A stretch of 64,000 nt of DNA from Parabacteroides faecis (GTDB lineage Bacteria > Bacteroidota > Bacteroidia > Bacteroidales > Tannerellaceae). The DNA lies in the NCBI RefSeq assembly GCF_014647375.1, contig NZ_BMPB01000002.1, forward strand, positions 399,146-463,145. Direction: 5' to 3'. Position 1 is the stretch's first letter. Every line of letters starts with the position of its first letter. The notes below the pieces were generated by a model. It searched no databases, was not told the DNA's origin, and was given only the letters and a program-made list of their open reading frames with translations. Of the stretch, positions 25,831 to 33,961 are shown one piece after another. The position numbers and the translations under genes were made by a program.

Positions 25831-26073
25831 ATGCAAGAGGAGGAATACACATTCGTTACACTAGACAGTGACGACTCCGTATTTAGTGATGCGGTAGTAG
25901 TAGATGTGGATGGGGAAAACGATTTATCTGGTATCGTTATGATTGATGATGATAATATGGATGTTTCAGATTTTATTACATTATCTGATGACACTATAAT
26001 ATTGTCTGACACAGATGTACATGACGCTTTCTCTACTGATATTGACGGAGCTGATATATCGTTCATGTTATGA
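25831..26073 (+). CDS. Very acidic small protein, possible phospho-acceptor
   Basis: This 80-residue protein is not a recognised family. It carries a striking excess of Asp (about a quarter of residues) and few basic residues. It reads as a repeated pattern of a short hydrophobic strand and an acidic turn, for example VVVDVDG, IVMIDDD and IILSDTD. Ser and Thr next to Asp (LDSDDS, LSDDT, LSDTD) are frequent. The ATG at 25831 is chosen because the in-frame TTG at 25795 lies inside the -7 box. It overlaps the next FHA gene by 4 bp. Its place between two FHA genes makes it a candidate ligand or substrate of the module, which is inference. Confidence 0.65.
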   Translation: MQEEEYTFVTLDSDDSVFSDAVVVDVDGENDLSGIVMIDDDNMDVSDFITLSDDTIILSDTDVHDAFSTDIDGADISFML

Positions 26074-26585
26074 TTTCAGTCAAGTGTCCACATTGTCACG
26101 TAGGATTAAAGGTAGACGAGGGGAAACTTCCCCTCGATCTCACTTCTTTTAAATGTCCGAAGTGTAAACAATCGATTCCTGTCTCTTTGCTTCAACTGGG
26201 AAAGCAAGGAGCAGATTGTGATCAGGATACAATCCTGGTCCATCCCGTTTCAAACAGTACAGGTCAGCTTTTGGTTGTTGGCGATGCCGTTACCCCCGAA
26301 CAATCTTTTCCCCTCTATGAAGGTATTGCAGTCATCGGTCGAAAATCCAATGCATCGAATGCTACTATAGGGATTCTGACGGCCGATAAATCAATGAGCC
26401 GGGAACATATACGAATAGAAGTTAAAAAAGACCCAAAAGGAGGGTATAAACATTATCTTTCTGACAATAATAGTAAAAACCATACGTTATATAATAGCAA
26501 TTACCTTGAAAATGGAGAAGTAGTGGTGCTGAAGAATAATGACGAGATCGTTATCGGGCATACTGTTCTTCGCTTTAATGAATAA
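26070..26585 (+). CDS. Zinc ribbon plus FHA-domain protein
   Basis: This 171-residue cytosolic protein begins with an MJ0042-type zinc ribbon (VKCPHCHVGLK near residues 5-14 and FKCPKCKQSIP near 28-37). An FHA domain fills the second half, with IGRKSNASNATIGI, SMSREHIRIE, the phosphothreonine-contact region SDNNSKNHTLYN and DEIVIGHTVLRF. It has no membrane segment, in contrast to the first FHA protein. The start overlaps the acidic protein gene, so their translation is probably coupled. It likely reads out phosphorylation by the downstream kinase. Confidence 0.85.
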   Translation: MISVKCPHCHVGLKVDEGKLPLDLTSFKCPKCKQSIPVSLLQLGKQGADCDQDTILVHPVSNSTGQLLVVGDAVTPEQSFPLYEGIAVIGRKSNASNATIGILTADKSMSREHIRIEVKKDPKGGYKHYLSDNNSKNHTLYNSNYLENGEVVVLKNNDEIVIGHTVLRFNE

Positions 26586-26599
26586 AATCTGTTCGTGCT

Positions 26600-27403
26600 A
26601 TGAATATAACGATTGGCAAGCCTTGGGCCGTTTGTGAAAAAGGCGGTAGACAAAACAACGAGGATTCAATCTATCCGTTACCGGAAATGGTTAATTCCAA
26701 TCAGAAATTATTTCTGGTTTGCGATGGTGTCGGCGGATCAGAGAAAGGAGAGATTGCCAGTTCGCTGGCTTGTGAATCTTTCCAGACTTTCTTTTCTACA
26801 TTCCTGGACGATGAACCATCAGAAGAATTTATAAATAAAGCTATCAGATATACAGAAGCTCGTTTCGACGATTACGTAAATACCCATCCGGAGGCCAAAG
26901 GTATGGCTACGACACTGACGATGGTTTCAGTTGGGACATCCGGTGTGACATTAGCGCATGTTGGGGACAGCCGGATTTATCAATTCCGCCAGGGAGAGAT
27001 CCTTTATCAGACTGAAGACCACTCGTTAGTCAATTCACTTGTCAAATTGGGAAAGATAACTAAGGAAGAAGCATCGACCCATCCGCAAAAAAATGTTATT
27101 GTTCGTGCCATACAAAGTACGGAACATCCGACGGAAGCAGATGTGATCCTGTTAAAAGATATACAGGCTGGCGATTATTTTTTCATGTGTACGGATGGTG
27201 TATTGGAACGGTTGAAAAATGAGGACCTTTCTTATATTTTCTCAACCCATAATAACCCGGAAGATATAAAAGATGCCATTATGGCATCCTGTTGCGGGAA
27301 GACCAGGGATAACTTTTCTTTTTATATTTTACCGGTTCAAAACGTTGGTGAATCTATCGGAATAAAACAAAATATTCTCTCTTTCCTTTATTCTTTTATA
27401 TAA
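26600..27403 (+). CDS. PP2C-type protein serine/threonine phosphatase
   Basis: This 267-residue protein is a PPM/PP2C phosphatase. Metal and catalytic motifs are GGRQNNEDS, LFLVCDGVGGSEKGEIAS, LAHVGDSRIYQFR, EDHSLVNSLVKLG and FFMCTDGVLERL, in the usual order. It should reverse phosphorylation by the adjacent Hanks-type kinase. The start is 14 bp after the FHA gene. The last 25 residues after LPVQNVG are hydrophobic (LSFLYSFI) and might touch the membrane. A candidate promoter for the kinase lies at its 3' end. Confidence 0.9.
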   Translation: MNITIGKPWAVCEKGGRQNNEDSIYPLPEMVNSNQKLFLVCDGVGGSEKGEIASSLACESFQTFFSTFLDDEPSEEFINKAIRYTEARFDDYVNTHPEAKGMATTLTMVSVGTSGVTLAHVGDSRIYQFRQGEILYQTEDHSLVNSLVKLGKITKEEASTHPQKNVIVRAIQSTEHPTEADVILLKDIQAGDYFFMCTDGVLERLKNEDLSYIFSTHNNPEDIKDAIMASCCGKTRDNFSFYILPVQNVGESIGIKQNILSFLYSFI

Positions 27404-27446
27404 ATAACGTAATTTTGGCAGATTAAAAAGAGATACGCAATAAGTT

Positions 27447-29348
27447 ATGAATTTGCCAAACGGACATCTTCTTCAAAATAGAAAATATCGGCTTACTCAT
27501 GTAGTTGGTCAGGGCGGCTTTGGTATAACTTACAAAGGCGTCTGGTTTACTGAGGTTAAAGGACCATTGGGAACGATCAAAACAGAAGTTCCTATATGTG
27601 TAAAAGAATATTTTTTTAAAGATTACTGTTATAGAGATCCTGATTCTTTTGAAGTTAAAGTTCATTCAGAAACAGGAAGGGCGCTTTTTGAGAAGTTTAA
27701 AGAGAAACTGATTAAAGAGGCTAAGATATTATCGGATGTTCATCACCCTCATATTGTCAATGTATTGGAAGTGTTTGAAGAAAATAACACGGCCTATATT
27801 GCTATGGAGTATATTTCCGGTAATAGTTTGAAATATATGATGGACAAGGAAGGCGTCTTGCCGGAAGCGAGGGTGCTCAGATATGTGCATCAGATAGGAG
27901 AGGCTCTTCAGTTCGTTCACGAGAAAAATGTTCTCCATCTGGATATAAAACCGAGTAATATACTGATCGACCAAAGTGGGAAAGCACGCCTGATCGATTT
28001 TGGTGTGAGTAAACGATATGATATTGAACAGCAGGAGACAAGTACGACCATGCTGACTTTATCGAAAGGTTTTGCCTCTATAGAGCAGTATGATAATGAG
28101 GGTACACAAAATTTTTCGCCATGCCCGGATATTTATTCCCTGGGCGCAACTATGTATAACCTGTTGACCGGCAAGATACCGACAGAATCTATTCTCCGTG
28201 CAACCCGTCCGTTGCCAGTTCCTAGAGAATTAAATCCGGCTATTTCTTCCAAGACAGAAGCTGCAATAATCAAGGCAATGGAAATTGTTCCTGCTGACCG
28301 TTTTCAATCGGTGTCGGAGATGTTGGTAGCTTTGGACTTCCCAGAAGCGGAGGAAGAGGAAATAAAAAAAGATATATCTTCTCCGGAATATTTTGAGGAA
28401 GATGAAACGACGATTTTATTTACAACACGTTTACCCCAATCCAAGACGGATGAAGGAGATGAAACGGTATTGAATAATGTCGATCAGCCTTCAATACCTA
28501 AAAAGAAAAAAAGAAAAGTAACGTTAATATCTTTACTTATTATTATATTTGCAAGTATAGCTTCTGCATGGGTGCTGTTGGTACAACGAAATAAACCTGT
28601 ACCTCCTGTTGTTGAAGTTCTGAATGCTGCTCCGAAAGGAAATAGCGATCCGGTCTCTGAAACGGTAGCTACTGATATTATTGAAAAGAACAATACGTCG
28701 GCAGTTGCTGAAGAAGAACCCAGAAATGGTTCTGATGAGAAAAATGTCGATAACCGGCAGACTTCGCAAGAGAAACCCGCTGTTAAGTCTGAAGTTACGA
28801 CTTCACGAACAGATACGGCGAAACCTCCAAAGGAGCCAACGGTAAAAGATATTGAGAAAACAGTTGTTACACCATCAGTTCCTTCGGAAGAAGAGATCAA
28901 TGCGGAGTTTGAAACATTGATTACTTCCGGTAAAAGTAAAATGGCGGACGCACAGGTTTCCAATGGTGCAGCCGATTTTGCAAAAGCTACGGAAGAAATT
29001 TCGGAAGCAGGTCTTGCTTTCAGTAAGGCTGCAAAGCTCAAAACGACGGATGAACTTATTGACCTTATAGGAAAATGTAAAGTCAAAGAGGAGGAAATAC
29101 TCCTTGCCGGTAGAAAAGCACAATATGAAGAAATAAAACCATTTGGTGATCTTATGATCGTTCAGAAAAAGGATACGAAGAAGTACGGAGCCATTGATGC
29201 CAATGCAAGAGAACGGGTCAAATGCAAATATTTGGCGGCATACCGGACACAGCAAGGATATGGAGCGTTTGTCAGGGAAGATGAATTGTTCGATATTTAT
29301 AATACCGAAGGTGTAATGATCAGTGAACGTTTACCAGATTATTATTAA
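27447..29348 (+). CDS. Transmembrane Hanks-type serine/threonine kinase
   Basis: This 633-residue kinase has a cytosolic catalytic domain (about 14-290): glycine loop VGQGGFGITY (20-29), Lys53 in CVKEY, catalytic loop HLDIKPSN (164-171, Asp166), and DFG at 184-186. The HRD arginine is Leu165, so it is a non-RD type kinase. An acidic linker leads to a basic stretch and one membrane helix (about 358-378), then a Ser/Thr-rich external region and a C-terminal domain (about 485-633) with WG-repeat-like segments (KYGAIDANARERVKCKYLAAY, GYGAFVRE). It could sense an envelope signal. A TAATTTTG box at 27410-27417 may give it its own promoter. Confidence 0.92.
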   Translation: MNLPNGHLLQNRKYRLTHVVGQGGFGITYKGVWFTEVKGPLGTIKTEVPICVKEYFFKDYCYRDPDSFEVKVHSETGRALFEKFKEKLIKEAKILSDVHHPHIVNVLEVFEENNTAYIAMEYISGNSLKYMMDKEGVLPEARVLRYVHQIGEALQFVHEKNVLHLDIKPSNILIDQSGKARLIDFGVSKRYDIEQQETSTTMLTLSKGFASIEQYDNEGTQNFSPCPDIYSLGATMYNLLTGKIPTESILRATRPLPVPRELNPAISSKTEAAIIKAMEIVPADRFQSVSEMLVALDFPEAEEEEIKKDISSPEYFEEDETTILFTTRLPQSKTDEGDETVLNNVDQPSIPKKKKRKVTLISLLIIIFASIASAWVLLVQRNKPVPPVVEVLNAAPKGNSDPVSETVATDIIEKNNTSAVAEEEPRNGSDEKNVDNRQTSQEKPAVKSEVTTSRTDTAKPPKEPTVKDIEKTVVTPSVPSEEEINAEFETLITSGKSKMADAQVSNGAADFAKATEEISEAGLAFSKAAKLKTTDELIDLIGKCKVKEEEILLAGRKAQYEEIKPFGDLMIVQKKDTKKYGAIDANARERVKCKYLAAYRTQQGYGAFVREDELFDIYNTEGVMISERLPDYY

Positions 29349-29355
29349 TGTTTTT

Positions 29356-30297
29356 ATGAAGAGACTTTGGATACTTATCTTATTTGTTGTATTGCCGGGT
29401 TATATAATGGCACAACAATATACAGAATATAACAAGAAAGGCGATGAAGCAATGAAGCGCCAGGATTACAGGAATGCGACAATGTGGTATGAAGAAGGCG
29501 TTATGCAGTGTGATTCATACAGCATAGAGCAATTGACTACTATCTGGAAGCTCAATAAAAAGATGCGTCCGTCTATGCGTAGCCTGATGAGTAAGTGTTT
29601 CGACTGTCTGAGAGATAAAGCTACAATAGATAGCGATTCGACTGCCATATCGCAACTGATCCTTTATTATAAAGAAGGAATAGGTACTTTGGCAAATGAA
29701 GAACGTGCCAGAAGTTGGAGTAATCGCTTGGAAGAACTTCGCAGACCGGTGGAATCGATAACTTATATCCCCCACCAGGAGAAAAAGCCCAGAGAACCCA
29801 TGAAATTTTTTGTTGGTTATGCATTCTCTATCGAGGCTCCTTACGGCTTAACTGTAGGTGGCGTAGGAGAAAGGTTCGGTTGGTATGCACGGTTCAGGAC
29901 GAATATGTCATTTGATAATTATACGGATAAATGTAAAGGAACAGATGAGTTTATCAGTTATCCGGAAAATACAGCTTTAAAGTTTACCAATAAGAAAAAA
30001 GTAAACTGCTTAACAGCTTCTGCCGGTCTTGTTGTTAAATGTACGCCGTGGTTGTATACTTCTGTCGGTTTAGGATATGGGAAGCGGGAGTTGTTGTGTG
30101 AATATAATGCTACCAGTTGGGATGATATCAATATAAAAAATACGTATTGGGCAAAGAATATTGATCATTCGTATGAAGGTGTGATCGCTGATTTAGACTT
30201 TATGGTAAAGTTCGGTTCAATATTTGTTAGTGCCGGATGTAATACCTTGAATTTTAAATATGTGGATCTGAATGCAGGTTTAGGTTTATTCTTTTAA
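29356..30297 (+). CDS. Exported protein with helical repeats and a predicted beta-barrel-like C-terminus
   Basis: This 313-residue protein has a signal peptide (MKRLWILILFVVLPGYIMA). The first 130 residues are helical and resemble a TPR hairpin (YNKKGDEAMKRQDYRNATMWYEEGV). From about residue 145 the sequence alternates short amphipathic strands (KFFVGYAFSIEAPYGLTVGG, GWYARFRTNMSF, LTASAGLVVKCTPWLYTSVGLGYG) and ends LNAGLGLFF with a terminal aromatic residue, typical of outer-membrane beta-barrels. The family is known in Bacteroidales but without assigned function. ATG 29356 is chosen over a GTG at 29323 because the latter lies inside the kinase gene. It follows the kinase by 7 bp, so it may be part of its signal system. 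Confidence 0.75.
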   Translation: MKRLWILILFVVLPGYIMAQQYTEYNKKGDEAMKRQDYRNATMWYEEGVMQCDSYSIEQLTTIWKLNKKMRPSMRSLMSKCFDCLRDKATIDSDSTAISQLILYYKEGIGTLANEERARSWSNRLEELRRPVESITYIPHQEKKPREPMKFFVGYAFSIEAPYGLTVGGVGERFGWYARFRTNMSFDNYTDKCKGTDEFISYPENTALKFTNKKKVNCLTASAGLVVKCTPWLYTSVGLGYGKRELLCEYNATSWDDINIKNTYWAKNIDHSYEGVIADLDFMVKFGSIFVSAGCNTLNFKYVDLNAGLGLFF

Positions 30298-30308
30298 CTG
30301 ATAAGATT

Positions 30309-32549
30309 ATGAAACAATTATACTTCTTATTAACTATATTTTCTTTACTATTATCAGGTTGTTTGGAAGATCCGGATATGAATACCGGATTACAGAATGC
30401 ATTGAAACCGGAGTTTGAAAAATTTAGTGGAGATGATATTACAAAGACGGCAACAACGATTGTTGCTAAAGCTACTATAAAGAAAGAAAATGGGTCTCCG
30501 GTTACTGAACGTGGATTCCAATATTGGGAGGAGAACAGTACTAATATTCAAAAAGAAACTGATAAGGAAAAAGAAGGCAAAGGAACATATAGTTTAACTA
30601 TGGACCAACTGATAGATGGTGCAACTTACATGATATGTCCTTATGCAATTAATGGTGTTGGTACCAGTTATGGAGATACAATTAAGGTTAATACAAATCG
30701 TGGAACTGGTCGAGTAAAGACAACGACAATAGAGGATGAAGCTATTAATGCCACTTCTGTGAATGTAAAAGGCATCATTGCTGAAAAAGGAGAGGGAGAA
30801 TATGAAGATTATGGTTTCCGTTTATTTAATGCTGAAAAAGATACAACATTTAATAAGGAAAAGGGTGTAGAACTTCGGGATGATAGTGTTTTAGTATATA
30901 CAATTGAAGGATTGGAGCCTAATACTGAATATTTCGTGGAAGCCTATGCAAAGAATAAATTCGGAACATTTAGTTCTGATGGCAAAGTGAAATTCACAAC
31001 AAAAGATGGTCTTCCTCAATTAGGAAGTATCAGTCTTAAGGAAGATGCAGGATATGATTATGCAATTTTAAGAGCGGAACTGGTTTGTGAAGGAGATTCT
31101 GCAGTGAAAGAGTTCGGCTTTTGTTGGGGGACAGATAATAGAACTCCAGGAAGGCCCAATATTGAACAAGACGATACGGTCAGGGCCCTCTCATTGGATG
31201 CTGATAATTTCTTCGAAGCTACGATCAAAAATCTGAGTGCTGCAACAAACTACTATGTGATTGCTTATGCAACCAACGCTTTCGGAACACGGTATAGTAA
31301 TGATACGATCAGAGTGGTGACAAAGAGAGACCTTCCGACCATATTTCTCAATGAATCTTCCACTTATGTCATAAGTGCCGGAGTTGTTACGATTGGTGGG
31401 GAACTGCAAAGTGAAGGAAAAACGCCTGTGAGTGAATTAGCTGTTTATTATTCTTCATCTACCAAAACTCCTGGTCCGGAAAACTATGAAGGGAAAAAGG
31501 AGTTTAAGACTACTGATCTGGATGAAAATAATAAGTTTACCGTTACTCTTGAGAATATAAAAGGAGGAAAGGAATATTATGTCAGAGCTTATGCGACCAA
31601 TGAATCCGGTTCGGCTCCAAGTAATGAGATTCAAAAATTTACTACCCCTTCCATCTTTGGAGAAGATTTGGCTACTTTCCCCGGGTCAGGGCGTGTTGAA
31701 TTTTCTACCTTCTGTGTAAACAGTCAGATATATATTCTGGGAGGATATTCTGGTACCGGATATATTAAAGAACTATACGGTTATAGTCCGAGTGTGAACA
31801 AATGGGCAGCATTGTCTTCTTACAATGAAAATGTGTATGGAGCTTCTGTCTGTACCCAGGATGATCATGTTTATTCTGTCGGGGGAAGGACAAATTCAAA
31901 ATGGTTTACAGAATTATATACTTACGAGAATAATTCTTGGTCTTCATTTGCTTCAATGGATAGCAAAATGGAATGTATTTTCCCTACTAGCTTTGTTTAT
32001 AAAGATTCAATCATTTTGATTGGAGGTGAAAGAGCTGTAACGGTTCCTGAAAGTAAAAGCAGTATGGAAGTGCAGGACACTATATATCGTTATGATATGG
32101 TCAATAAAGAATGGATTGGATGCGGTAATTTTCCAGTCCCTATAAAGTCTGGAGTTTCTATCACTTCCGGAGATAGTGTATTTGTTGGTTTGGGAAGTAT
32201 CTCTAAAGATAATTCATATGAACGGGGATTGTGGCTTAATACCTCTGGTAACTGGGAGGATTGGGCTGAGCTGGCTGATGCACCGACCGGTATGGGAAAT
32301 GTTAGTTCTGGTATTTTGTTCAAGGATTGTTTATACTATATAGATAATGCTGGCATTATCTGGCGTTTTAGTTTAGCAACGAAAGAGTGGTCAAAAATGT
32401 CCAGCTTCCCTAGAAAACTGGATAACCCACCTGTCGATTATAGGATATTCCTGTTGGATGATACTATATACATTTTCCTGATCAATTATTACTATTCTTA
32501 TTTGAAGATTTATGATCCTTTGTGGGATGTACCACAAGAACAGAAATAA
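30309..32549 (+). CDS. Large surface lipoprotein with FN3-like repeats and Kelch propeller
   Basis: This 746-residue lipoprotein has a signal peptide ending in LLLSGC. From about residue 35 to 455 there are four or five FN3-like repeats ending in similar strings (ATNAFGTRYSNDTIRV, AKNKFGTFSSDGKVKFTTK, ATNESGSAPSNEIQKFTT). From about residue 460 to the end the sequence is a Kelch/galactose-oxidase-like beta-propeller (IYILGGYSGTG, VYSVGGRTNS, ILIGGE). It probably faces the periplasm or cell surface and binds a ligand, since no catalytic residue pattern is visible. It is 11 bp after the barrel-like gene and seems to be in the kinase operon. Confidence 0.8.
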   Translation: MKQLYFLLTIFSLLLSGCLEDPDMNTGLQNALKPEFEKFSGDDITKTATTIVAKATIKKENGSPVTERGFQYWEENSTNIQKETDKEKEGKGTYSLTMDQLIDGATYMICPYAINGVGTSYGDTIKVNTNRGTGRVKTTTIEDEAINATSVNVKGIIAEKGEGEYEDYGFRLFNAEKDTTFNKEKGVELRDDSVLVYTIEGLEPNTEYFVEAYAKNKFGTFSSDGKVKFTTKDGLPQLGSISLKEDAGYDYAILRAELVCEGDSAVKEFGFCWGTDNRTPGRPNIEQDDTVRALSLDADNFFEATIKNLSAATNYYVIAYATNAFGTRYSNDTIRVVTKRDLPTIFLNESSTYVISAGVVTIGGELQSEGKTPVSELAVYYSSSTKTPGPENYEGKKEFKTTDLDENNKFTVTLENIKGGKEYYVRAYATNESGSAPSNEIQKFTTPSIFGEDLATFPGSGRVEFSTFCVNSQIYILGGYSGTGYIKELYGYSPSVNKWAALSSYNENVYGASVCTQDDHVYSVGGRTNSKWFTELYTYENNSWSSFASMDSKMECIFPTSFVYKDSIILIGGERAVTVPESKSSMEVQDTIYRYDMVNKEWIGCGNFPVPIKSGVSITSGDSVFVGLGSISKDNSYERGLWLNTSGNWEDWAELADAPTGMGNVSSGILFKDCLYYIDNAGIIWRFSLATKEWSKMSSFPRKLDNPPVDYRIFLLDDTIYIFLINYYYSYLKIYDPLWDVPQEQK

Positions 32550-32550
32550 G

Positions 32551-33438
32551 ATGAACAGAACTGATATTTTAAACCAGATACAAAAAAACGTTGAACGTTT
32601 ATCGGCTTCCGATCTGCCGGAGTATAAATATATTCCGCTGCATCAGAAGCCATCACCTTCCGTGCATTCTCTTCGGGAGGTGATGTTATTGCTACGGAAA
32701 GTGATCTTTCCGGGATTCTTTGGATCGGAGCAAGAGGCACAGGTAGATTCAATCCAATATTATACAGGTGTATATCTGGAGAAAATATACGATCTGTTAC
32801 AGGAACAGATATACAATGGACTGTGTTTTGAAGTGGATCGTTGTTGCGACTCGAAAGATCGCGCTTCCCGGATAGCGATTGATTTTATAAATAAAATTCC
32901 TCATATAAAGTATTTGCTTTCTACAGATGTAAAGGCTATACTGGATGGAGATCCGGCGGCGAAGAGCCTTAGTGAAATAATTTTCTGTTATCCCGCCGTA
33001 CATGCAATCCTTCATCAACGGGTAGCTCATGAGTTATTAAAGCTGGGTGTACCTGTTCTGCCGCGTATTATAACTGAGATGGCCCATTCCGAGACTGGTA
33101 TCGATATTCATCCGGGAGCACAGATAGGAGAATATTTCAGTATCGATCATGGTACGGGTATTGTTGTGGGACAAACTGCTATTATCGGTAACCACGTCCG
33201 TCTATATCAGGGAGTCACTTTAGGAGCCAAAAACTTTACGTTGGATGAAGAAGGACTACCTATCGATGTTCCCCGTCATCCGATCATTGAAGATTATGTT
33301 ACTATCTACTCCAATGCATCTATTCTCGGTCGTATCACGATCGGAAAAGGTTCGGTGATAGGGGGTAATATTTGGTTAACTCATAGTGTCCCACCAAACT
33401 CCAAAGTTCTTCAAACGCGAGCTGTTGAAGACAAATAA
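32551..33438 (+). CDS. cysE: Serine O-acetyltransferase
   Basis: This 295-residue enzyme makes O-acetylserine for cysteine synthesis. The N-terminal 160 residues are helical. The C-terminal left-handed beta-helix has hexapeptide repeats (IHPGAQIGEYFSIDHGTGIVVGQTAIIGNHVRLYQGVTLG), with the catalytic His in DHGTG. A C-terminal tail follows (VPPNSKVLQTR). Length fits the longer SAT type of Bacteroidota (SatA/EpsC-like). The ATG at 32551 is one base after the stop of the Kelch lipoprotein gene, so it is probably translated from the same transcript, although its role is metabolic. Confidence 0.92.
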   Translation: MNRTDILNQIQKNVERLSASDLPEYKYIPLHQKPSPSVHSLREVMLLLRKVIFPGFFGSEQEAQVDSIQYYTGVYLEKIYDLLQEQIYNGLCFEVDRCCDSKDRASRIAIDFINKIPHIKYLLSTDVKAILDGDPAAKSLSEIIFCYPAVHAILHQRVAHELLKLGVPVLPRIITEMAHSETGIDIHPGAQIGEYFSIDHGTGIVVGQTAIIGNHVRLYQGVTLGAKNFTLDEEGLPIDVPRHPIIEDYVTIYSNASILGRITIGKGSVIGGNIWLTHSVPPNSKVLQTRAVEDK

Positions 33439-33539
33439 ATCTTTTGTTTTTTTAGAACAAAACACGCCCGTAAATCAAACAGAAATACGTATGTTTGTGT
33501 CATACCCATGTGGTAATAATGCCTTAAATGTGTACGATG

Positions 33540-33938
33540 ATGAACAAAGTAAAAACGTTAGATGACCTGCGGAAGATGCGTGAATCCTTACGTACCTCTC
33601 TTGATTTACGCGAGAAAAGTAATAATCCCGAGCAAATGGTTCAGATTAAGGTCGCTATGGCAACCTGTGGTATTGCTGCCGGAGCCAAAGAAGTAATGAG
33701 CTATTTTATTGAAGCCCTCGATCGGGAACGTGTAGATGCCCTAGTGACTCAAACTGGTTGTATGGGATATTGCTACGCGGAGCCTACTGTCGAGATCACA
33801 GTCCCCGGCAAAGAACCGATCGTATTTGGTCGCGTCAATAAAACCAAAGTAGACGAGATCATAACCAGTTATATCAAACAGGGTATTCTGATAGACGACA
33901 TTATACCTGTCAACTATAACTCGGTTGGCCCAGAATAA
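33540..33938 (+). CDS. Small 2Fe-2S thioredoxin-like protein of the hydrogenase operon
   Basis: This 132-residue protein is of the (2Fe-2S) ferredoxin-domain family that occurs beside NuoE/NuoF-like hydrogenase subunits. Conserved parts are ATCGIAAGAKEV (Cys43) and TQTGCMGYCYAEP (Cys74, Cys78). Only three cysteines of a four-Cys set are visible, so cluster binding is not certain. It probably serves as an extra electron carrier or assembly partner of HydB. ATGs at 33528 and 33537 also precede 33540; the last gives an N-terminus (MNKVKTLDDL) close to family members. A TATGTTTG -7 box at 33490-33497 precedes it. HydB starts 23 bp after its stop. Confidence 0.85.
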   Translation: MNKVKTLDDLRKMRESLRTSLDLREKSNNPEQMVQIKVAMATCGIAAGAKEVMSYFIEALDRERVDALVTQTGCMGYCYAEPTVEITVPGKEPIVFGRVNKTKVDEIITSYIKQGILIDDIIPVNYNSVGPE

Positions 33939-33961
33939 AAACCAATACAAATTCTTACATA

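Noticed and set aside
24652-32549. Type VI secretion locus
   Set aside because: Kinase, phosphatase and FHA proteins are present, but no Tss, Hcp, VgrG or ClpV-like genes are in the window.
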